Counted from the first letter of the stretch, positions 44,811-53,778 are shown. The stretch: 64,000 nucleotides of DNA from Buttiauxella selenatireducens (GCF_031432975.1 NZ_CP133838.1:1922001-1986000), one strand, 5' to 3'. The notes: generated from the sequence alone by a model not told the origin. A program made the numbers and translations.

Positions 44811-45375
44811 CCTTGCCGCGACGTTCAGAAACTAAAAGGTAGCACCTGCTAAAGCGAGAAAAGGAACTGAGCAAACCGATAAAACAGTGTTGTTTGCCAG
44901 AGGTATCGCGGAACATTTCTTTTGTCTCCGGCCATCAAACAACGTTATTGCTGAATGTCTGCAAAACGGCATTCGCACAGCTCACGCCTTTATTGAAAAC
45001 GGTCTGACAGGAAGGGGGGGACAGGCATATGGAAGGATGCGAAGCCCGGAGGTTTGCTGCCGTGAAACATGCCGCCATGTTCATGACAATGAAGTGCTAC
45101 TGTTCGGATGTCTGGGGTGTGGTGATGGCGCGAGTCTCTGATATGCCGTTTTTAAAAAAAGCTTTTTCAGTGCTATTTATATCGACTGCGGTAACATATC
45201 TAAAGGAATGATCGTAATAAAACGGAGCAACGTAATATGCTGTTTTTACTTGCCACCTCAGGCCTCTTATTCGATTCCTGGCCATAAGTTGATTGTGATA
45301 AAATCGCGGCAACTCTGTGGAGATATATAGAAAAAAACATGGCAGTTATTTTTTATAAAATAAGGAGCATTGCAT
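44811..45375. other. Island debris without a recognised gene
   Basis: 565 bases between the IS6 relic and the small secreted-protein gene. Two overlapping short frames exist (44887-45141 and 45029-45211, plus) but neither resembles a family I know, and a run of seven G's at about 45014-45020 suggests a frame break. It is probably decayed mobile DNA. The last 30 bases hold the ribosome binding site (AAGGAGC) of the next gene. Confidence 0.5.
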
Positions 45376-45657
45376 ATGATAAAAGCATCAATTTCATTAA
45401 TGGCCGTGGTATTGTTTTTTTGTACGGCTGGGGCCGCTTTGGCAATGAATGTGCCAGTCGATAACAGTGGCAGTACATTTAGAAAAACAGGCTGGACTAT
45501 GTGGCACAGATCGAATCTTCCAGGAGCTAGTTCTTCTTGTACCCGAAATTATTACAAAAAAGGTGTTTATCAGTCGCAACAGAATAAGTTTGTGTATGAC
45601 TGGCAGAAATGCGGAAGTGATAAAAATGCCATATCAGCCAGATTATGGCCTAGTTAA
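45376..45657 (+). CDS. Small secreted protein of the tRNA-Asn island, unknown family
   Basis: A 93-residue protein with a clear Sec signal peptide (MIKASISLMAVVLFFCTAGA, cut after ALA near residue 23). The mature 70 residues have two cysteines (SSSCTRNYY, WQKCGSDK) and many aromatics, compatible with a disulfide-bonded small exported protein. TAAGGAGC lies at a good distance from ATG 45376. After its TAA the same frame stays open with only one further stop for over 250 bases (including GFANGMVVPWQG and SGTTWGSTLSGTSRSHKD), so the gene may be the N-terminal piece of a longer decayed exported protein. No homologue is recognised. Confidence 0.6.
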   Translation: MIKASISLMAVVLFFCTAGAALAMNVPVDNSGSTFRKTGWTMWHRSNLPGASSSCTRNYYKKGVYQSQQNKFVYDWQKCGSDKNAISARLWPS

Positions 45658-45880
45658 TTATCGAACGAAGGCCACGGTGATTTTCAATCGGGCTTTGCTA
45701 ATGGAATGGTCGTCCCCTGGCAAGGCTGAAGTTCTGAATCACCAAGTGGCACAACTTGGGGTTCGACGCTCAGTGGGACGAGCCGCTCGCATAAGGACAC
45801 CTGTAACACAGCGGTGTCAACGATGAACGTTCCCCTGAAAACCATCTCCGCCTCGACACTGAAGGGCTGCGTTTGGGAAA

Positions 45881-45933
45881 CGTACAATATTGTACGGTTG
45901 CGTTATAGCAGTAGGGTGTACCCTACTGCTATA
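45881..45933. repeat. Two adjacent perfect palindromes
   Basis: CGTACAATATTGTACG (45881-45896) is a perfect 16-base palindrome. It is followed by a 14-bp inverted repeat (TATAGCAGTAGGGT / ACCCTACTGCTATA) with a two-base GT loop at 45904-45933. The half-site CGTACAATATT recurs at 45963 and 46471. These look like mobile-element ends or operator sites rather than chance; no owner gene is visible. Confidence 0.6.
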
Positions 45934-45957
45934 GGTAGGTCTGTTTAAAAAAACAGA

Positions 45958-46506
45958 CTTGTCGTACAATATTCTCTATATCCAAACTGACCCCAATTAG
46001 AGGTGTCACCTAAAAATAAAACGGAGAATGAAAATAACGGTAATAGGAAATGTAAAAAATAGTAGTAATATAGATATAAGTGGGTGTTGTGAAGTATCAA
46101 AAATATCCATTATTAACTTAGGGGGTCTGTCGTAAGCAGATTTTATTACAAAAGGATGCGAAATAAATGACACACACAATATGATGGCAAGTCCCCGATG
46201 GTTGCCGGGAGCGTTAACAACTTAAAAATAAAAAATAGAACCATAGAAGAACCCACCAGTTATTAACGACAAGAAAAAATCAAAACTTTTAACGAAAAGA
46301 TAAAGCAGGGTGTCTGGCTTAGGTCCTATCCTCTTCAAATTACTTTTTTTCATTTCAAATAACTCTCATTGTATTATTAACAAATGCCCCCTGGATTTAC
46401 TCCGATTAAATAAGATGCGGGCAAGATTATATCATTTTGCGATAATACACCTGTTCAAAAACAAGCTTGTCGTACAATATTTTCCGATATCCAAACTCAT
46501 CCCAAT
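45958..46506. repeat. Segment bounded by imperfect 40-bp direct repeats
   Basis: 45958-45997 and 46466-46506 are direct repeats of about 40 bases (core CTTGTCGTACAATATT, then ATATCCAAACT and CCCAAT). The 470 bases between are AT-rich with no recognised gene; a 35-codon frame at 46028 is too short to support. The arrangement resembles the footprint of a duplicated insertion-sequence end or recombination site. Confidence 0.55.
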
Positions 46507-46507
46507 A

Positions 46508-46594
46508 GGCACTGTTGCAAACATCGAGATAATGAAGCCTCTGGTGTTGCTGAAAGGCTCTAAATTTCAAACACTCTCCTCACCAGACGCATCT
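46508..46594. mobile_element. IS6-family left-end fragment
   Basis: GGCACTGTTGCAAA (46508-46521) is an IS26-type inverted repeat. The next 70 or so bases are nearly identical to 44112-44190, the left end of the truncated IS6 element (shared block AATGAAGCCTCTGGTGTTGC). It is cut off exactly where the next inverted repeat starts. Only the terminal part of the element remains. Confidence 0.8.
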
Positions 46595-46723
46595 GGCACT
46601 GTTGCAAAGTATGATTTCTCCGAAAAACGGAGGGCTGCAACCACAACTTATTGTGTCTTCCTTCGGATTGGCTGACAAAATGTGCCAGAGAAATATGTTG
46701 AAGTGAAACTTTGCAACAGTGCC
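46595..46723. mobile_element. 129-bp MITE-like element with IS26-type inverted repeats
   Basis: GGCACTGTTGCAAA at 46595-46608 and its exact complement TTTGCAACAGTGCC at 46710-46723 bound a 129-bp segment without transposase. It inserted in a P4-type integrase gene. No 8-bp target duplication is visible at its ends, so it may result from recombination between IS copies rather than transposition. Confidence 0.7.
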
Positions 46724-46915
46724 GGCCTGCGAGAGAGTGACGGCAGGATAGGGACCAAAGGTCAGTTTGCTTTCTTTGCTTTCAAAGCGGTACCTGAGAT
46801 ACCCGTGTTTTGCACTGTCAGGTTTCAGCAGCAGGTACAGGCCCTGTACATCGGTGAGTTTACGGAGTTTGTCGACGGGTTTTGCGTTGCGGATAGCGGT
46901 AACAGTAAGAGGCAT
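46724..46915 (-). pseudogene. P4-type integrase, N-terminal stub
   Basis: The frame from ATG 46915 encodes MPLTVTAIRNAKPVDKLRKL and continues through TDVQGLYLLLKPDSAKHG and FGPYPAVTLSQ. This is the arm-binding N-terminal domain of P4-like tyrosine integrases (usually about 400 residues). It breaks at 46723, where the IS6-type repeat begins; the catalytic domain is gone. The gene lies about 160 bases downstream of the tRNA-Asn 3' end on the same strand, the standard position for an integrase of an asn-tRNA island. Confidence 0.9.
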
Positions 46916-46980
46916 GGCGGGAGCTCCGTAGATCAGTGAACCAGCAGGCCCCCAATAAAGCCCCCAAAAGCTACGGATGT

Positions 46981-47020
46981 AAAAAAACCGAAGTACTTTT
47001 CAGTACTTCGGTTTTTTTTA
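46981..47020. terminator. Bidirectional terminator between integrase stub and tRNA-Asn
   Basis: CCGAAGTACT (46988-46997) and AGTACTTCGG (47002-47011) form a perfect 10-bp stem, with runs of T on both strands (TTTTTTTT after it on plus, seven T's on minus). On the minus strand it would end transcription of the tRNA-Asn gene, replacing the original terminator now at 43930-43968. Confidence 0.85.
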
Positions 47021-47070
47021 CTATCTGATTTTAAAACATTTCAGGATGAATGGGGACATCATGAAACTAA

Positions 47071-47096
47071 AATTTGGCTCCTCTGACTGGACTCGA
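47071..47096. repeat. Right attachment-site repeat (tRNA-Asn 3' end)
   Basis: 26 bases identical to 43973-43998 in the same orientation. They cover 22 bases of the tRNA-Asn 3' end (CCA, acceptor and T-arm) plus four flanking bases. With the left copy they define a 3.1-kb island remnant. Confidence 0.9.
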
Positions 47097-47150
47097 ACCA
47101 GTGACATACGGATTAACAGTCCGCCGTTCTACCGACTGAACTACAGAGGA
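47075..47150 (-). tRNA. tRNA-Asn (anticodon GTT)
   Basis: A 76-base tRNA with encoded CCA. The minus-strand sequence begins TCCTCTGTAGTTCAGTCGGT and ends in GAGTCCAGTCAGAGGAGCCA. The acceptor stem TCCTCTG/CAGAGGA, the D-arm, the anticodon loop CTGTTAATC with GTT, and the T-arm with GGTTCGAGTCC are all intact. It is the insertion target of the island and lies next to the amn region, as asn tRNAs do in E. coli. Confidence 0.98.
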
Positions 47151-47239
47151 ATCGGTTAACGGGGCGCATAGTAACGAGCGCCCACTGGGTTGTCAAAGGC
47201 TGTTTAGATGAAACGTGTTTGATTGCTGATTTAATCAAC

Positions 47240-47272
47240 AAAAAGAAGAAAAGAGCCGCAAATGCGCGGCTC
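47240..47272 (-). terminator. Terminator after the aminopeptidase P-like gene
   Basis: On the minus strand the stem GAGCCGC / GCGGCTC (47272-47266 with 47259-47253, six-base loop) is followed by TTTTCTTCTTTTT. It lies ten bases after the stop codon of the M24 peptidase gene. Confidence 0.85.
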
Positions 47273-47281
47273 AAAAGGGTT

Positions 47282-49060
47282 TTATGCCCGTTGCGCCCTG
47301 ACCGGTGCAGTCGCTTCAATCAACCACGGGCGAGCATCACTTGAGACAAGCGGCGATAATGTTTCGCGTACTTGCTGGTGATAATCATCAAGCCAGGCAA
47401 TGTCTTGTTCGCTAAGCAGGGATAAATCGACCGCGCTTAAATCAATCGGGATCAGCGTCAGCGAGGCAAATTTACAGAACCCTGGTCGTGAGGCGACAAC
47501 TTCAACCTGGTTTTCAATACGAATGCCGTGACTTCCGGCGAGGTAATATCCTGGTTCGATGGTCAGAACATTGCCGGGTAGCATCGGCCATGGATTCACT
47601 TTCTTCGCCATGCGATGCGGGTTTTCATGAATGAGCAAGCAGTGGCCGACACCATGACCCGTGCCATGGTCATAATCCAGACCCAGTTCCCATAATGGAC
47701 GACGGGCAAACGCATCGAGTTGATGCCCTTGCGTGCCTTGAGGGAATTGCAGTGAAATCAGTGACAGGAATCCTTTTAACACGGCGGTGTAATGCAGGCG
47801 ACGTTGACCGTCAAGTTGCCCGAAGTTCAATGTCCGCGTGGCATCGGTGGTGCCGTTGTAATACTGGCCGCCTGAATCATTCAGGTAAAACTCTTTACTG
47901 GTGATCGCAAAATTGGTTTCTGGTGCGCTGTGGTAGTGGCACATTGCTGCATTACTCGCAGCCGCGGAAATCGTACCAAAACTTTGTTCCCAGAAGTTTT
48001 CACACTGCTGGCGGAAAGTTAGCTGCTTTTCCTGGGCCTCGAGTTCTGTAATCGGGTTACCTGCGGCTTCACGCAAGGGGACTTCATGACTCAACCAGGC
48101 GAGGAAATTCACCCATGCCGCGCCATCTTCCACGTGGCTTGAACGATATCCTTCCAGCTCGACGCTGTTTTTATTCGCTTTCATCAGCGTAACAGGATCG
48201 GCCAACCATTCGATTTCACCCCCTCCTTGTTCAACGGCAAAGCGCACCGCAACCGGAGTATTATCACCATCAAGTAAGAAACGTTTTCCCGCCGCAAGCT
48301 GCTTACAACGCGGCAGAAACGCATCTGCACTGTGTGTCTTAAGCGAGTCCAGCAATCCGCTATCAAGCTGTTGCAGCTTGGCTTCGTCGACAAACCACTC
48401 TACGGCACCGTCGTTTTTAATCAGAGCGAAAGAGAGCGGCACTGGGCTCATGGCGATATCTGAACCGCGAACATTCAACAGCCAGGCAATGTTGTCAGGC
48501 AAGGTGAGGGCAAGGTAGTCCACACCTTCACGCGTCAGGGCTTCCGCGACACGTGCACATTTGGACGCGGTTGATTCACCGCTAATCTCAACGGGCATAG
48601 GATGAATTGCGCCGCGCGGTGCTGCCGGGCGCTCGGTCCAGATTTTATTAATAGGATCATCGTTGACGGCTACCAGGTCACAGCCGCTGGTGCGCAGTTG
48701 TTCATACTGGTTGTTAACGATAAGCATCGGTTCAAATGCGATACGTTGACCAGAAGGTAAGTTTTCGCGCATCCAGAGGTGGATGGGTTCATCGTGCAGG
48801 TGATGAATTTCAAACTCGCTGAGGTTAACTTGCTGGTGCGCCTGAACCTGGTAGCGACCATCAACAAACAGCAGTGCGCGGTCGGCCAAAATCAGAGCCA
48901 GCCCCGCTGAGCCATCAAAACCACTGATAAATTCAAGCTTTGCGTCAAAGGGGGCACAGTATTCACTTTGATGCGCATCGGCACGAGGGATAAGCATGCC
49001 ATCAAGTTCGCGCTCTTTAAGCAGGCTGCGTAACGCAGCCAGAGGTGATGTGTGTTGCAT
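47282..49060 (-). CDS. Aminopeptidase P-like M24 peptidase
   Basis: This 592-residue protein is a three-domain aminopeptidase P-type enzyme of the M24 family. Two creatinase-like N-terminal domains (residues 1-310) precede the pita-bread catalytic domain. The metal ligands are visible: two Asp in FYLNDSGGQYYNGTTDATRT, His in HGTGHGVGH, Glu in LTIEPGYY and Glu in IRIENQVEV. It should cleave the N-terminal residue from X-Pro peptides in the cytoplasm. Length fits the long (eukaryote-like) form rather than E. coli PepP (about 440 residues). The frame stays open upstream to 49192, but that part overlaps amn, so ATG 49060 (MQHTSPLAALRS) is chosen. It lies ten bases after the amn stop, probably in one operon. 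Confidence 0.9.
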   Translation of the reverse strand: MQHTSPLAALRSLLKERELDGMLIPRADAHQSEYCAPFDAKLEFISGFDGSAGLALILADRALLFVDGRYQVQAHQQVNLSEFEIHHLHDEPIHLWMRENLPSGQRIAFEPMLIVNNQYEQLRTSGCDLVAVNDDPINKIWTERPAAPRGAIHPMPVEISGESTASKCARVAEALTREGVDYLALTLPDNIAWLLNVRGSDIAMSPVPLSFALIKNDGAVEWFVDEAKLQQLDSGLLDSLKTHSADAFLPRCKQLAAGKRFLLDGDNTPVAVRFAVEQGGGEIEWLADPVTLMKANKNSVELEGYRSSHVEDGAAWVNFLAWLSHEVPLREAAGNPITELEAQEKQLTFRQQCENFWEQSFGTISAAASNAAMCHYHSAPETNFAITSKEFYLNDSGGQYYNGTTDATRTLNFGQLDGQRRLHYTAVLKGFLSLISLQFPQGTQGHQLDAFARRPLWELGLDYDHGTGHGVGHCLLIHENPHRMAKKVNPWPMLPGNVLTIEPGYYLAGSHGIRIENQVEVVASRPGFCKFASLTLIPIDLSAVDLSLLSEQDIAWLDDYHQQVRETLSPLVSSDARPWLIEATAPVRAQRA

Positions 49061-49070
49061 TTTTATTCTC

Positions 49071-50531
49071 TTATCGGAAAGGTGGCTCGTTAAAGGTACG
49101 TAGTTTGCGCGAGTGCAGGCGTTCGCCTTCAGCTCGCAGGAGGTCAATGGCGCAGATACCGATTTGCAAATGCTCCGAAATCGCCCCTTCATAGAATCGA
49201 TTTGCCTGACCTGGCAGTTTTATTTCCCCGTGCAGCGGCTTATCTGAAACGCACAGCAATGTGCCATAAGGGACGCGGAAGCGATAACCTTGCGCGGCGA
49301 TGGTGGCACTCTCCATATCAATAGCAACCGCACGGCTCAGGTTGAAACGCAAGGCTGAAGCCGAATAGCGTAGCTCCCAGTTACGATCGTCAGTGGTGAC
49401 GACTGTACCTGTACGTAAGCGCTGTTTAACTTCTTCGCCCGGCATTCCACTCACCAGTTTGGTGGCGTCATACAGTGCGCGTTGTACTTCAGCGATGCTT
49501 GGAATCGGAATGTCGGGTGGTAGCACGGCATCAAGAACATGATCGTCACGCAGATAGGCGTGAGCCAGCACATAATCGCCAATTGACTGGCTTTCACGCA
49601 GGCCGCCGCAGTGGCCAATCATCAGCCAGGCCGCTGGGCGCAATACCGCCAGATGGTCGCAAATATTTTTGGCATTCGATGGCCCAACGCCAATGTTAAT
49701 CAGCGTGATACCTGTACCGTTGGCATCAATCAAATGCCATGCTGGCATTTGGTGTTTTTTCCAGGTGAGATCAGAAATGGCCTCTTCAGGTGCCTGGCTG
49801 TCGGCCGTTAACCACACGCCACCGGCGCATGAAAGCGCGACATATGGGCTTTCCGGATCAAGAATTTGCTGGCAACCCCAGCGTACAAATTCATCAACAT
49901 AGCGGGTGTAGTTGGTGAACAACACGAATGACTGGAAGTGCTCAACCGGCGTGCCGGTGTAGTGGCGCAAACGAGCCAGCGAGAAATCAACTCGGCGTGC
50001 ATCAAAATGCGAAAGCGGATAGTACTCAGTCGGATGGAACAGACCATCCGCCGTTTCATCACCAATTTGCGACAGTTCGGTGGTCGGAAAATGACGAGGC
50101 AAACCGGCGCTCATCGAACGGTCTAACGACAAGCTTGAACCATCAATCACATACGGATACGGGATTTCGTGCAGCGATAAACCCACTTCAATCTGCGCAC
50201 CATAATCTTCATACAGTAGGGTTAATTGTTCGGCGAGATAATGGCGAAACAGTGCTGGGCGGGTGACGGTGGTTGTGTAGCTGCCGGAATGGGTGAAGCG
50301 GGCATAAGCGCGTGTTTTGTTGGGATGGTGAATAGTGCCATCCCAGCTGACGCGTAATTCCGGGTAGACAAATAATCCTGCGGCACGTTTTTGTATTTCG
50401 GGTAAGGTGCCGTTTTCAACGTACTGGGCAATGGCTTCGCGCAATGCGTTGACCGAAGCATCGTACAGCTCCTCTAATTTATCGAGGGCCTGATTCGGGG
50501 TAAGGGCAGTGTCGGCTGTCTGATGCGTCAT
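49071..50531 (-). CDS. amn: AMP nucleosidase
   Basis: A 486-residue protein matching E. coli Amn (484 residues). It hydrolyses AMP to adenine and ribose 5-phosphate in the cytoplasm, activated by ATP and inhibited by phosphate in E. coli. An N-terminal regulatory domain (RVSWDGTIHHPNKTRAYARF, HEIPYPYVIDGSSLSLDRSM) is followed by the phosphorylase-like catalytic domain (GPSNAKNICDHLAVLRPAAW, MIGHCGGLRESQSIGDYVLA, VAIDMESATIAAQGYRFRVP). The neighbourhood with a tRNA-Asn matches the E. coli amn region. Upstream, 181 bases separate it from the end of ttrA and should hold its promoter. Confidence 0.97.
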   Translation of the reverse strand: MTHQTADTALTPNQALDKLEELYDASVNALREAIAQYVENGTLPEIQKRAAGLFVYPELRVSWDGTIHHPNKTRAYARFTHSGSYTTTVTRPALFRHYLAEQLTLLYEDYGAQIEVGLSLHEIPYPYVIDGSSLSLDRSMSAGLPRHFPTTELSQIGDETADGLFHPTEYYPLSHFDARRVDFSLARLRHYTGTPVEHFQSFVLFTNYTRYVDEFVRWGCQQILDPESPYVALSCAGGVWLTADSQAPEEAISDLTWKKHQMPAWHLIDANGTGITLINIGVGPSNAKNICDHLAVLRPAAWLMIGHCGGLRESQSIGDYVLAHAYLRDDHVLDAVLPPDIPIPSIAEVQRALYDATKLVSGMPGEEVKQRLRTGTVVTTDDRNWELRYSASALRFNLSRAVAIDMESATIAAQGYRFRVPYGTLLCVSDKPLHGEIKLPGQANRFYEGAISEHLQIGICAIDLLRAEGERLHSRKLRTFNEPPFR

Positions 50532-50611
50532 CTTATCTCCTTATCCTGCTGATTATACGCAGGGCTGTTTCGATAGTATGTCATCGACGGGAGAGAACGG
50601 AAGGGGCGGGA

Positions 50612-50653
50612 AGAGAAAAGCAAGAAGCCTGCCTGCTAAACCAGGCAGGCTTC
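50612..50653 (-). terminator. Terminator of the ttrBCA operon
   Basis: A perfect 12-bp stem (GAAGCCTGCCTG at 50624-50635, CAGGCAGGCTTC at 50642-50653) with a six-base loop. On the minus strand it is followed by TTGCTTTTC, 60 bases after the ttrA stop. Confidence 0.85.
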
Positions 50654-50712
50654 TGAAATCGGGCCACTGACAGCATGCGGGATGCAACTGTCAGTATTAT
50701 CCGGGACATGAA

Positions 50713-53700
50713 TTATATCCGTTCAACTTTTGCCGGAAGGCCCTGCCTTACCGCCGCCCCAGAGACCCAATCCAGCCAGGTGTTGGCGACCTTACGCGTT
50801 GGGTCGGCAAACCCCAGATCGTTAAGGTTAATCCCTGCTTTTATCTGTCTATCAAACGGCATGGGTTCACCGTCCAGATAGTGTTGAGCAGCCCCCATTT
50901 CCCGGTGCCCATATCCGTGCTCAATGGCGATGACACCAGGCATCACGCCGTTAAGCAAACTGATCTGCGCTTCAACCTGCCCACCCGGTGTGGTGATACG
51001 AGCGGTGTCGCCATGGGCCAGACCGTAGCGCTTGCCATCTTCAGGATTCAGCGCCACCAGGTTAGTGGGTTTGAGATGATGTAACCGTGGGATCACGGTA
51101 GAAGCGCTGGCCATGGTATTGGATTTAAAAGAAATCAGCTTCAGTGGCCACTGCTGCACCGGGAAAATCTCCTCCATAGCACGCCCGTCAGAAAGCCTTG
51201 AAGGATACCAGGCAGGGCATCCACTATAACGTTCACCGGTTATTGCGTGACGATGAGCGGCGACGTCCGCATTCCAGATTTGCAGCGGTTTTTGCCAAAT
51301 ATTGCCGACACTGTTTTCCACACGCCCGCTGCTGTCCGGCGCAAAACGCCCGCCTCGGGAATAGATAAAGGCGACGCGACTGACTTCATCCGGTTTTAGC
51401 GTCTGCTCAATCATCGGCAGAATACGCTGCACACCCGTCAGCGTCACATCCTCTTGCCTGGCTTGTGCGACGGGCGTTTTGCCCATATACGCGATGTTTG
51501 CGGCAATGCGCAGATAGTAATCTTCCGCACGATTGAGCGGGTAACCGTTGCCCTGCGCATCGGTAATCGCATTGTCACCGAAACCTGGCAGCTTCAGGCG
51601 TTTTGCCACGGCGATGCAGAAGGCTTCCATTGATACTGGTTGCCCATCGGCGGTTTGGCTTGTCGCGCTAGCAACGATAGGCCAACGGGCGGTGGTGGCT
51701 TTACTGGCGACACCCGCCCACGGAGCGCTAAATCCCCAGCTTTCAAAATTATGCGTGTCCGGAACGATATAATCCGCCAGAGCCGTGGTTTCATTCATGA
51801 ATGCGTCAATGGCGATAAACAGCGGCAGACGTTTGGGATCTTTCAGCTTCTCTTCCGCCACGGCCCGTAACCCAGGAATGCCGTAGAACGGGTTGGTCAT
51901 ATTGGAGATCCACGCTTTTAGCGGGTAAGGGTAACCCTCCAGCGCGGAGGTGAGGAGTTCGGTCAACTGCCCTGCAACGAAGGGGTACCACGGTGCTTTG
52001 GCCGGGAACGGAGAAACCCCAGCAGCCATCTTATCCTGATACTCTTCGGAGGATTCATAGGCCGTTTTGCTACGCGCGATACTCAGCCCCTTCGGTTTTA
52101 CCTTGCCGGGGAAGCTGTCCATGTTATAGCGCGGACCATCGGTCGCACCGTTGAATTTACCGCCCCCGACAAAGACGCCGCCTTCCAGACTGAGATTACC
52201 AATCAGCGCGTTGAGCATCATGACGGCCCAGGCGTTGTAAAACCCGTTGCCAGCCATCATGCCGCCATGGGTAATAACTGCCGCTTTACGTCCGTGGCGG
52301 GTAAAGGTATCTGCCAGCGCCGCTATTTTCACCTCTGACACGCCGCATTGTTGGCTGTATTGCGCCAGTGTGAGTTTATTGGCCGCCTCTTTAAGCAACT
52401 GAAATCCACTTTTTACGGTGACGATTTTGCCGTCAGTCAGCGTGACCTGTTGAGCAACAAACAACTGCGCGCGCGGGCAACCGCTGGCGGCAACTATCTC
52501 GTTGTCTTCGTTCAGTACCACAGGCTCGTTTGCACCCTCAGCCGACAGGTGAGCCAGAGTCAAATGCTGCCCGGCAAGTTGTGGGAGTTCATCGGTGATC
52601 ACCAGATGCGTGGAGTTGGTCCAACTTTTTTCGCCAGCCTGCTGCATGGCTGTTGCATCAGGAATGGCGAGGTAATCTGCGTTATAGCGTTGTTTTTCGA
52701 TGATCCAGCGGATCAACCCCATAGCCAGCGCCGAGTCACTGCCGGGGATAACGGGCAGCCAGTGACCGCGATCGTCAGCCAATACCGTGGTTAACGGTAG
52801 AGCCGGGGCGACGACAACATACTGAAAATTATCACGCAGACGGGCGCTGGACAGTTGTCGGGCCTGGCGTTTAAAAGGGTTCCCGGACTGTGCCGGAGAG
52901 GTGCCCATAAATAGTGCAAATTCGACATGATCCCAGTCAGGTTTGACGTGCGGATTTTTATCCAGATCGCCCATCAAGGCACCGGAACCGGCCCGATAAG
53001 CCAGGCCGCAATAGGCACCGTGCGCCCCGAAGTTTTTGCTGCCGAAGCTATTAAGCGCAAAACGGCGAAGGAACGTATCGCGTCCGTCATCACTGGTATT
53101 GGTGACCAGCAATTGGTTCGTTTTCGGACCAAATCCAGGGTGTTTTGGGTCTATAGGCGTCGTTGGAGCATACAGAGCCCGCAAACCTTCTACATGCCCC
53201 TCGCCAAACAGATCGCCACCTTCCACGACCTCCTCAATCAGCCGCTCAAAACTGATGCGCTGCCATTTACCTTCCCCACGTTTCCCGACGCGTTTCATCG
53301 GTTCCAGAATACGCAGCGGGCTGTACAGGCCTTCCATCAAAGTCGCACCGCGTGCGCAGGCGGTGGAGCGGGCGTCGAGGCCACTTTCTCCCGCCAGCTT
53401 TTCCATCGCTTCGGCAAACGGGACGGAGGCATTAATGTGATGTTCATGGGATAACGGGTGATAAGGATTGCCTGCAATTCGCAGTACTTTCCCCTTTTCG
53501 CAATCGACCCTGACCCGCACGCCGCACTGCGTCCAGCAGCCAAAGCATTGCGTCATGGAGATCACTTGTTGCGGATTTTGTTGCCACTGGGGTTGTGCGT
53601 GAGCCTCGGGAATCAGCGCATTAGCAAAGATGCGGTCGCGGGTTATCTTGCCGGAGGTTCCGTTTCGCAAACCGTCAATGGCACGCTTCGCAACATCCCG

Positions 53701-53778
53701 ATAGCTCAGCCCAAAGGTCACCATTCCGCCCAGAGCAAGGCCGACTTTAAGCCACTGACGACGGGTTAAATTAGCCAT
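50713..53778 (-). CDS. ttrA: Tetrathionate reductase catalytic subunit TtrA
   Basis: A 1,021-residue molybdopterin guanine dinucleotide enzyme. A twin-arginine signal (LTRRQWLKVGLALGG) sends it to the periplasm. A four-cysteine iron-sulfur motif opens the mature part (CFGCWTQCGVRVRVDC). Further family blocks are IKAWISNMTNPFYGIPGLRA-like (WISNMTNPFYGIPG) and the C-terminal MopB region (RITTPGGQVEAQISL). TtrA reduces tetrathionate to thiosulfate, letting the bacterium respire in the inflamed gut. It is the last gene of ttrBCA and overlaps ttrC by eight bases. Length and motifs match Salmonella TtrA closely. Confidence 0.97.
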   Translation of the reverse strand: MANLTRRQWLKVGLALGGMVTFGLSYRDVAKRAIDGLRNGTSGKITRDRIFANALIPEAHAQPQWQQNPQQVISMTQCFGCWTQCGVRVRVDCEKGKVLRIAGNPYHPLSHEHHINASVPFAEAMEKLAGESGLDARSTACARGATLMEGLYSPLRILEPMKRVGKRGEGKWQRISFERLIEEVVEGGDLFGEGHVEGLRALYAPTTPIDPKHPGFGPKTNQLLVTNTSDDGRDTFLRRFALNSFGSKNFGAHGAYCGLAYRAGSGALMGDLDKNPHVKPDWDHVEFALFMGTSPAQSGNPFKRQARQLSSARLRDNFQYVVVAPALPLTTVLADDRGHWLPVIPGSDSALAMGLIRWIIEKQRYNADYLAIPDATAMQQAGEKSWTNSTHLVITDELPQLAGQHLTLAHLSAEGANEPVVLNEDNEIVAASGCPRAQLFVAQQVTLTDGKIVTVKSGFQLLKEAANKLTLAQYSQQCGVSEVKIAALADTFTRHGRKAAVITHGGMMAGNGFYNAWAVMMLNALIGNLSLEGGVFVGGGKFNGATDGPRYNMDSFPGKVKPKGLSIARSKTAYESSEEYQDKMAAGVSPFPAKAPWYPFVAGQLTELLTSALEGYPYPLKAWISNMTNPFYGIPGLRAVAEEKLKDPKRLPLFIAIDAFMNETTALADYIVPDTHNFESWGFSAPWAGVASKATTARWPIVASATSQTADGQPVSMEAFCIAVAKRLKLPGFGDNAITDAQGNGYPLNRAEDYYLRIAANIAYMGKTPVAQARQEDVTLTGVQRILPMIEQTLKPDEVSRVAFIYSRGGRFAPDSSGRVENSVGNIWQKPLQIWNADVAAHRHAITGERYSGCPAWYPSRLSDGRAMEEIFPVQQWPLKLISFKSNTMASASTVIPRLHHLKPTNLVALNPEDGKRYGLAHGDTARITTPGGQVEAQISLLNGVMPGVIAIEHGYGHREMGAAQHYLDGEPMPFDRQIKAGINLNDLGFADPTRKVANTWLDWVSGAAVRQGLPAKVERI

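Noticed and set aside
44887..45211. Two overlapping short open frames in the island
   Set aside because: No homology recognised, and a run of seven G's separates them; treated as debris.
45881..46506. CRISPR array
   Set aside because: There are only two or three unevenly spaced copies with no regular spacers and no cas genes; anywhere else in the window no array is seen either.
46310..46675. 121-codon frame crossing the IS6 end fragments
   Set aside because: It reads through two inverted repeats and repeat sequence; not a gene.
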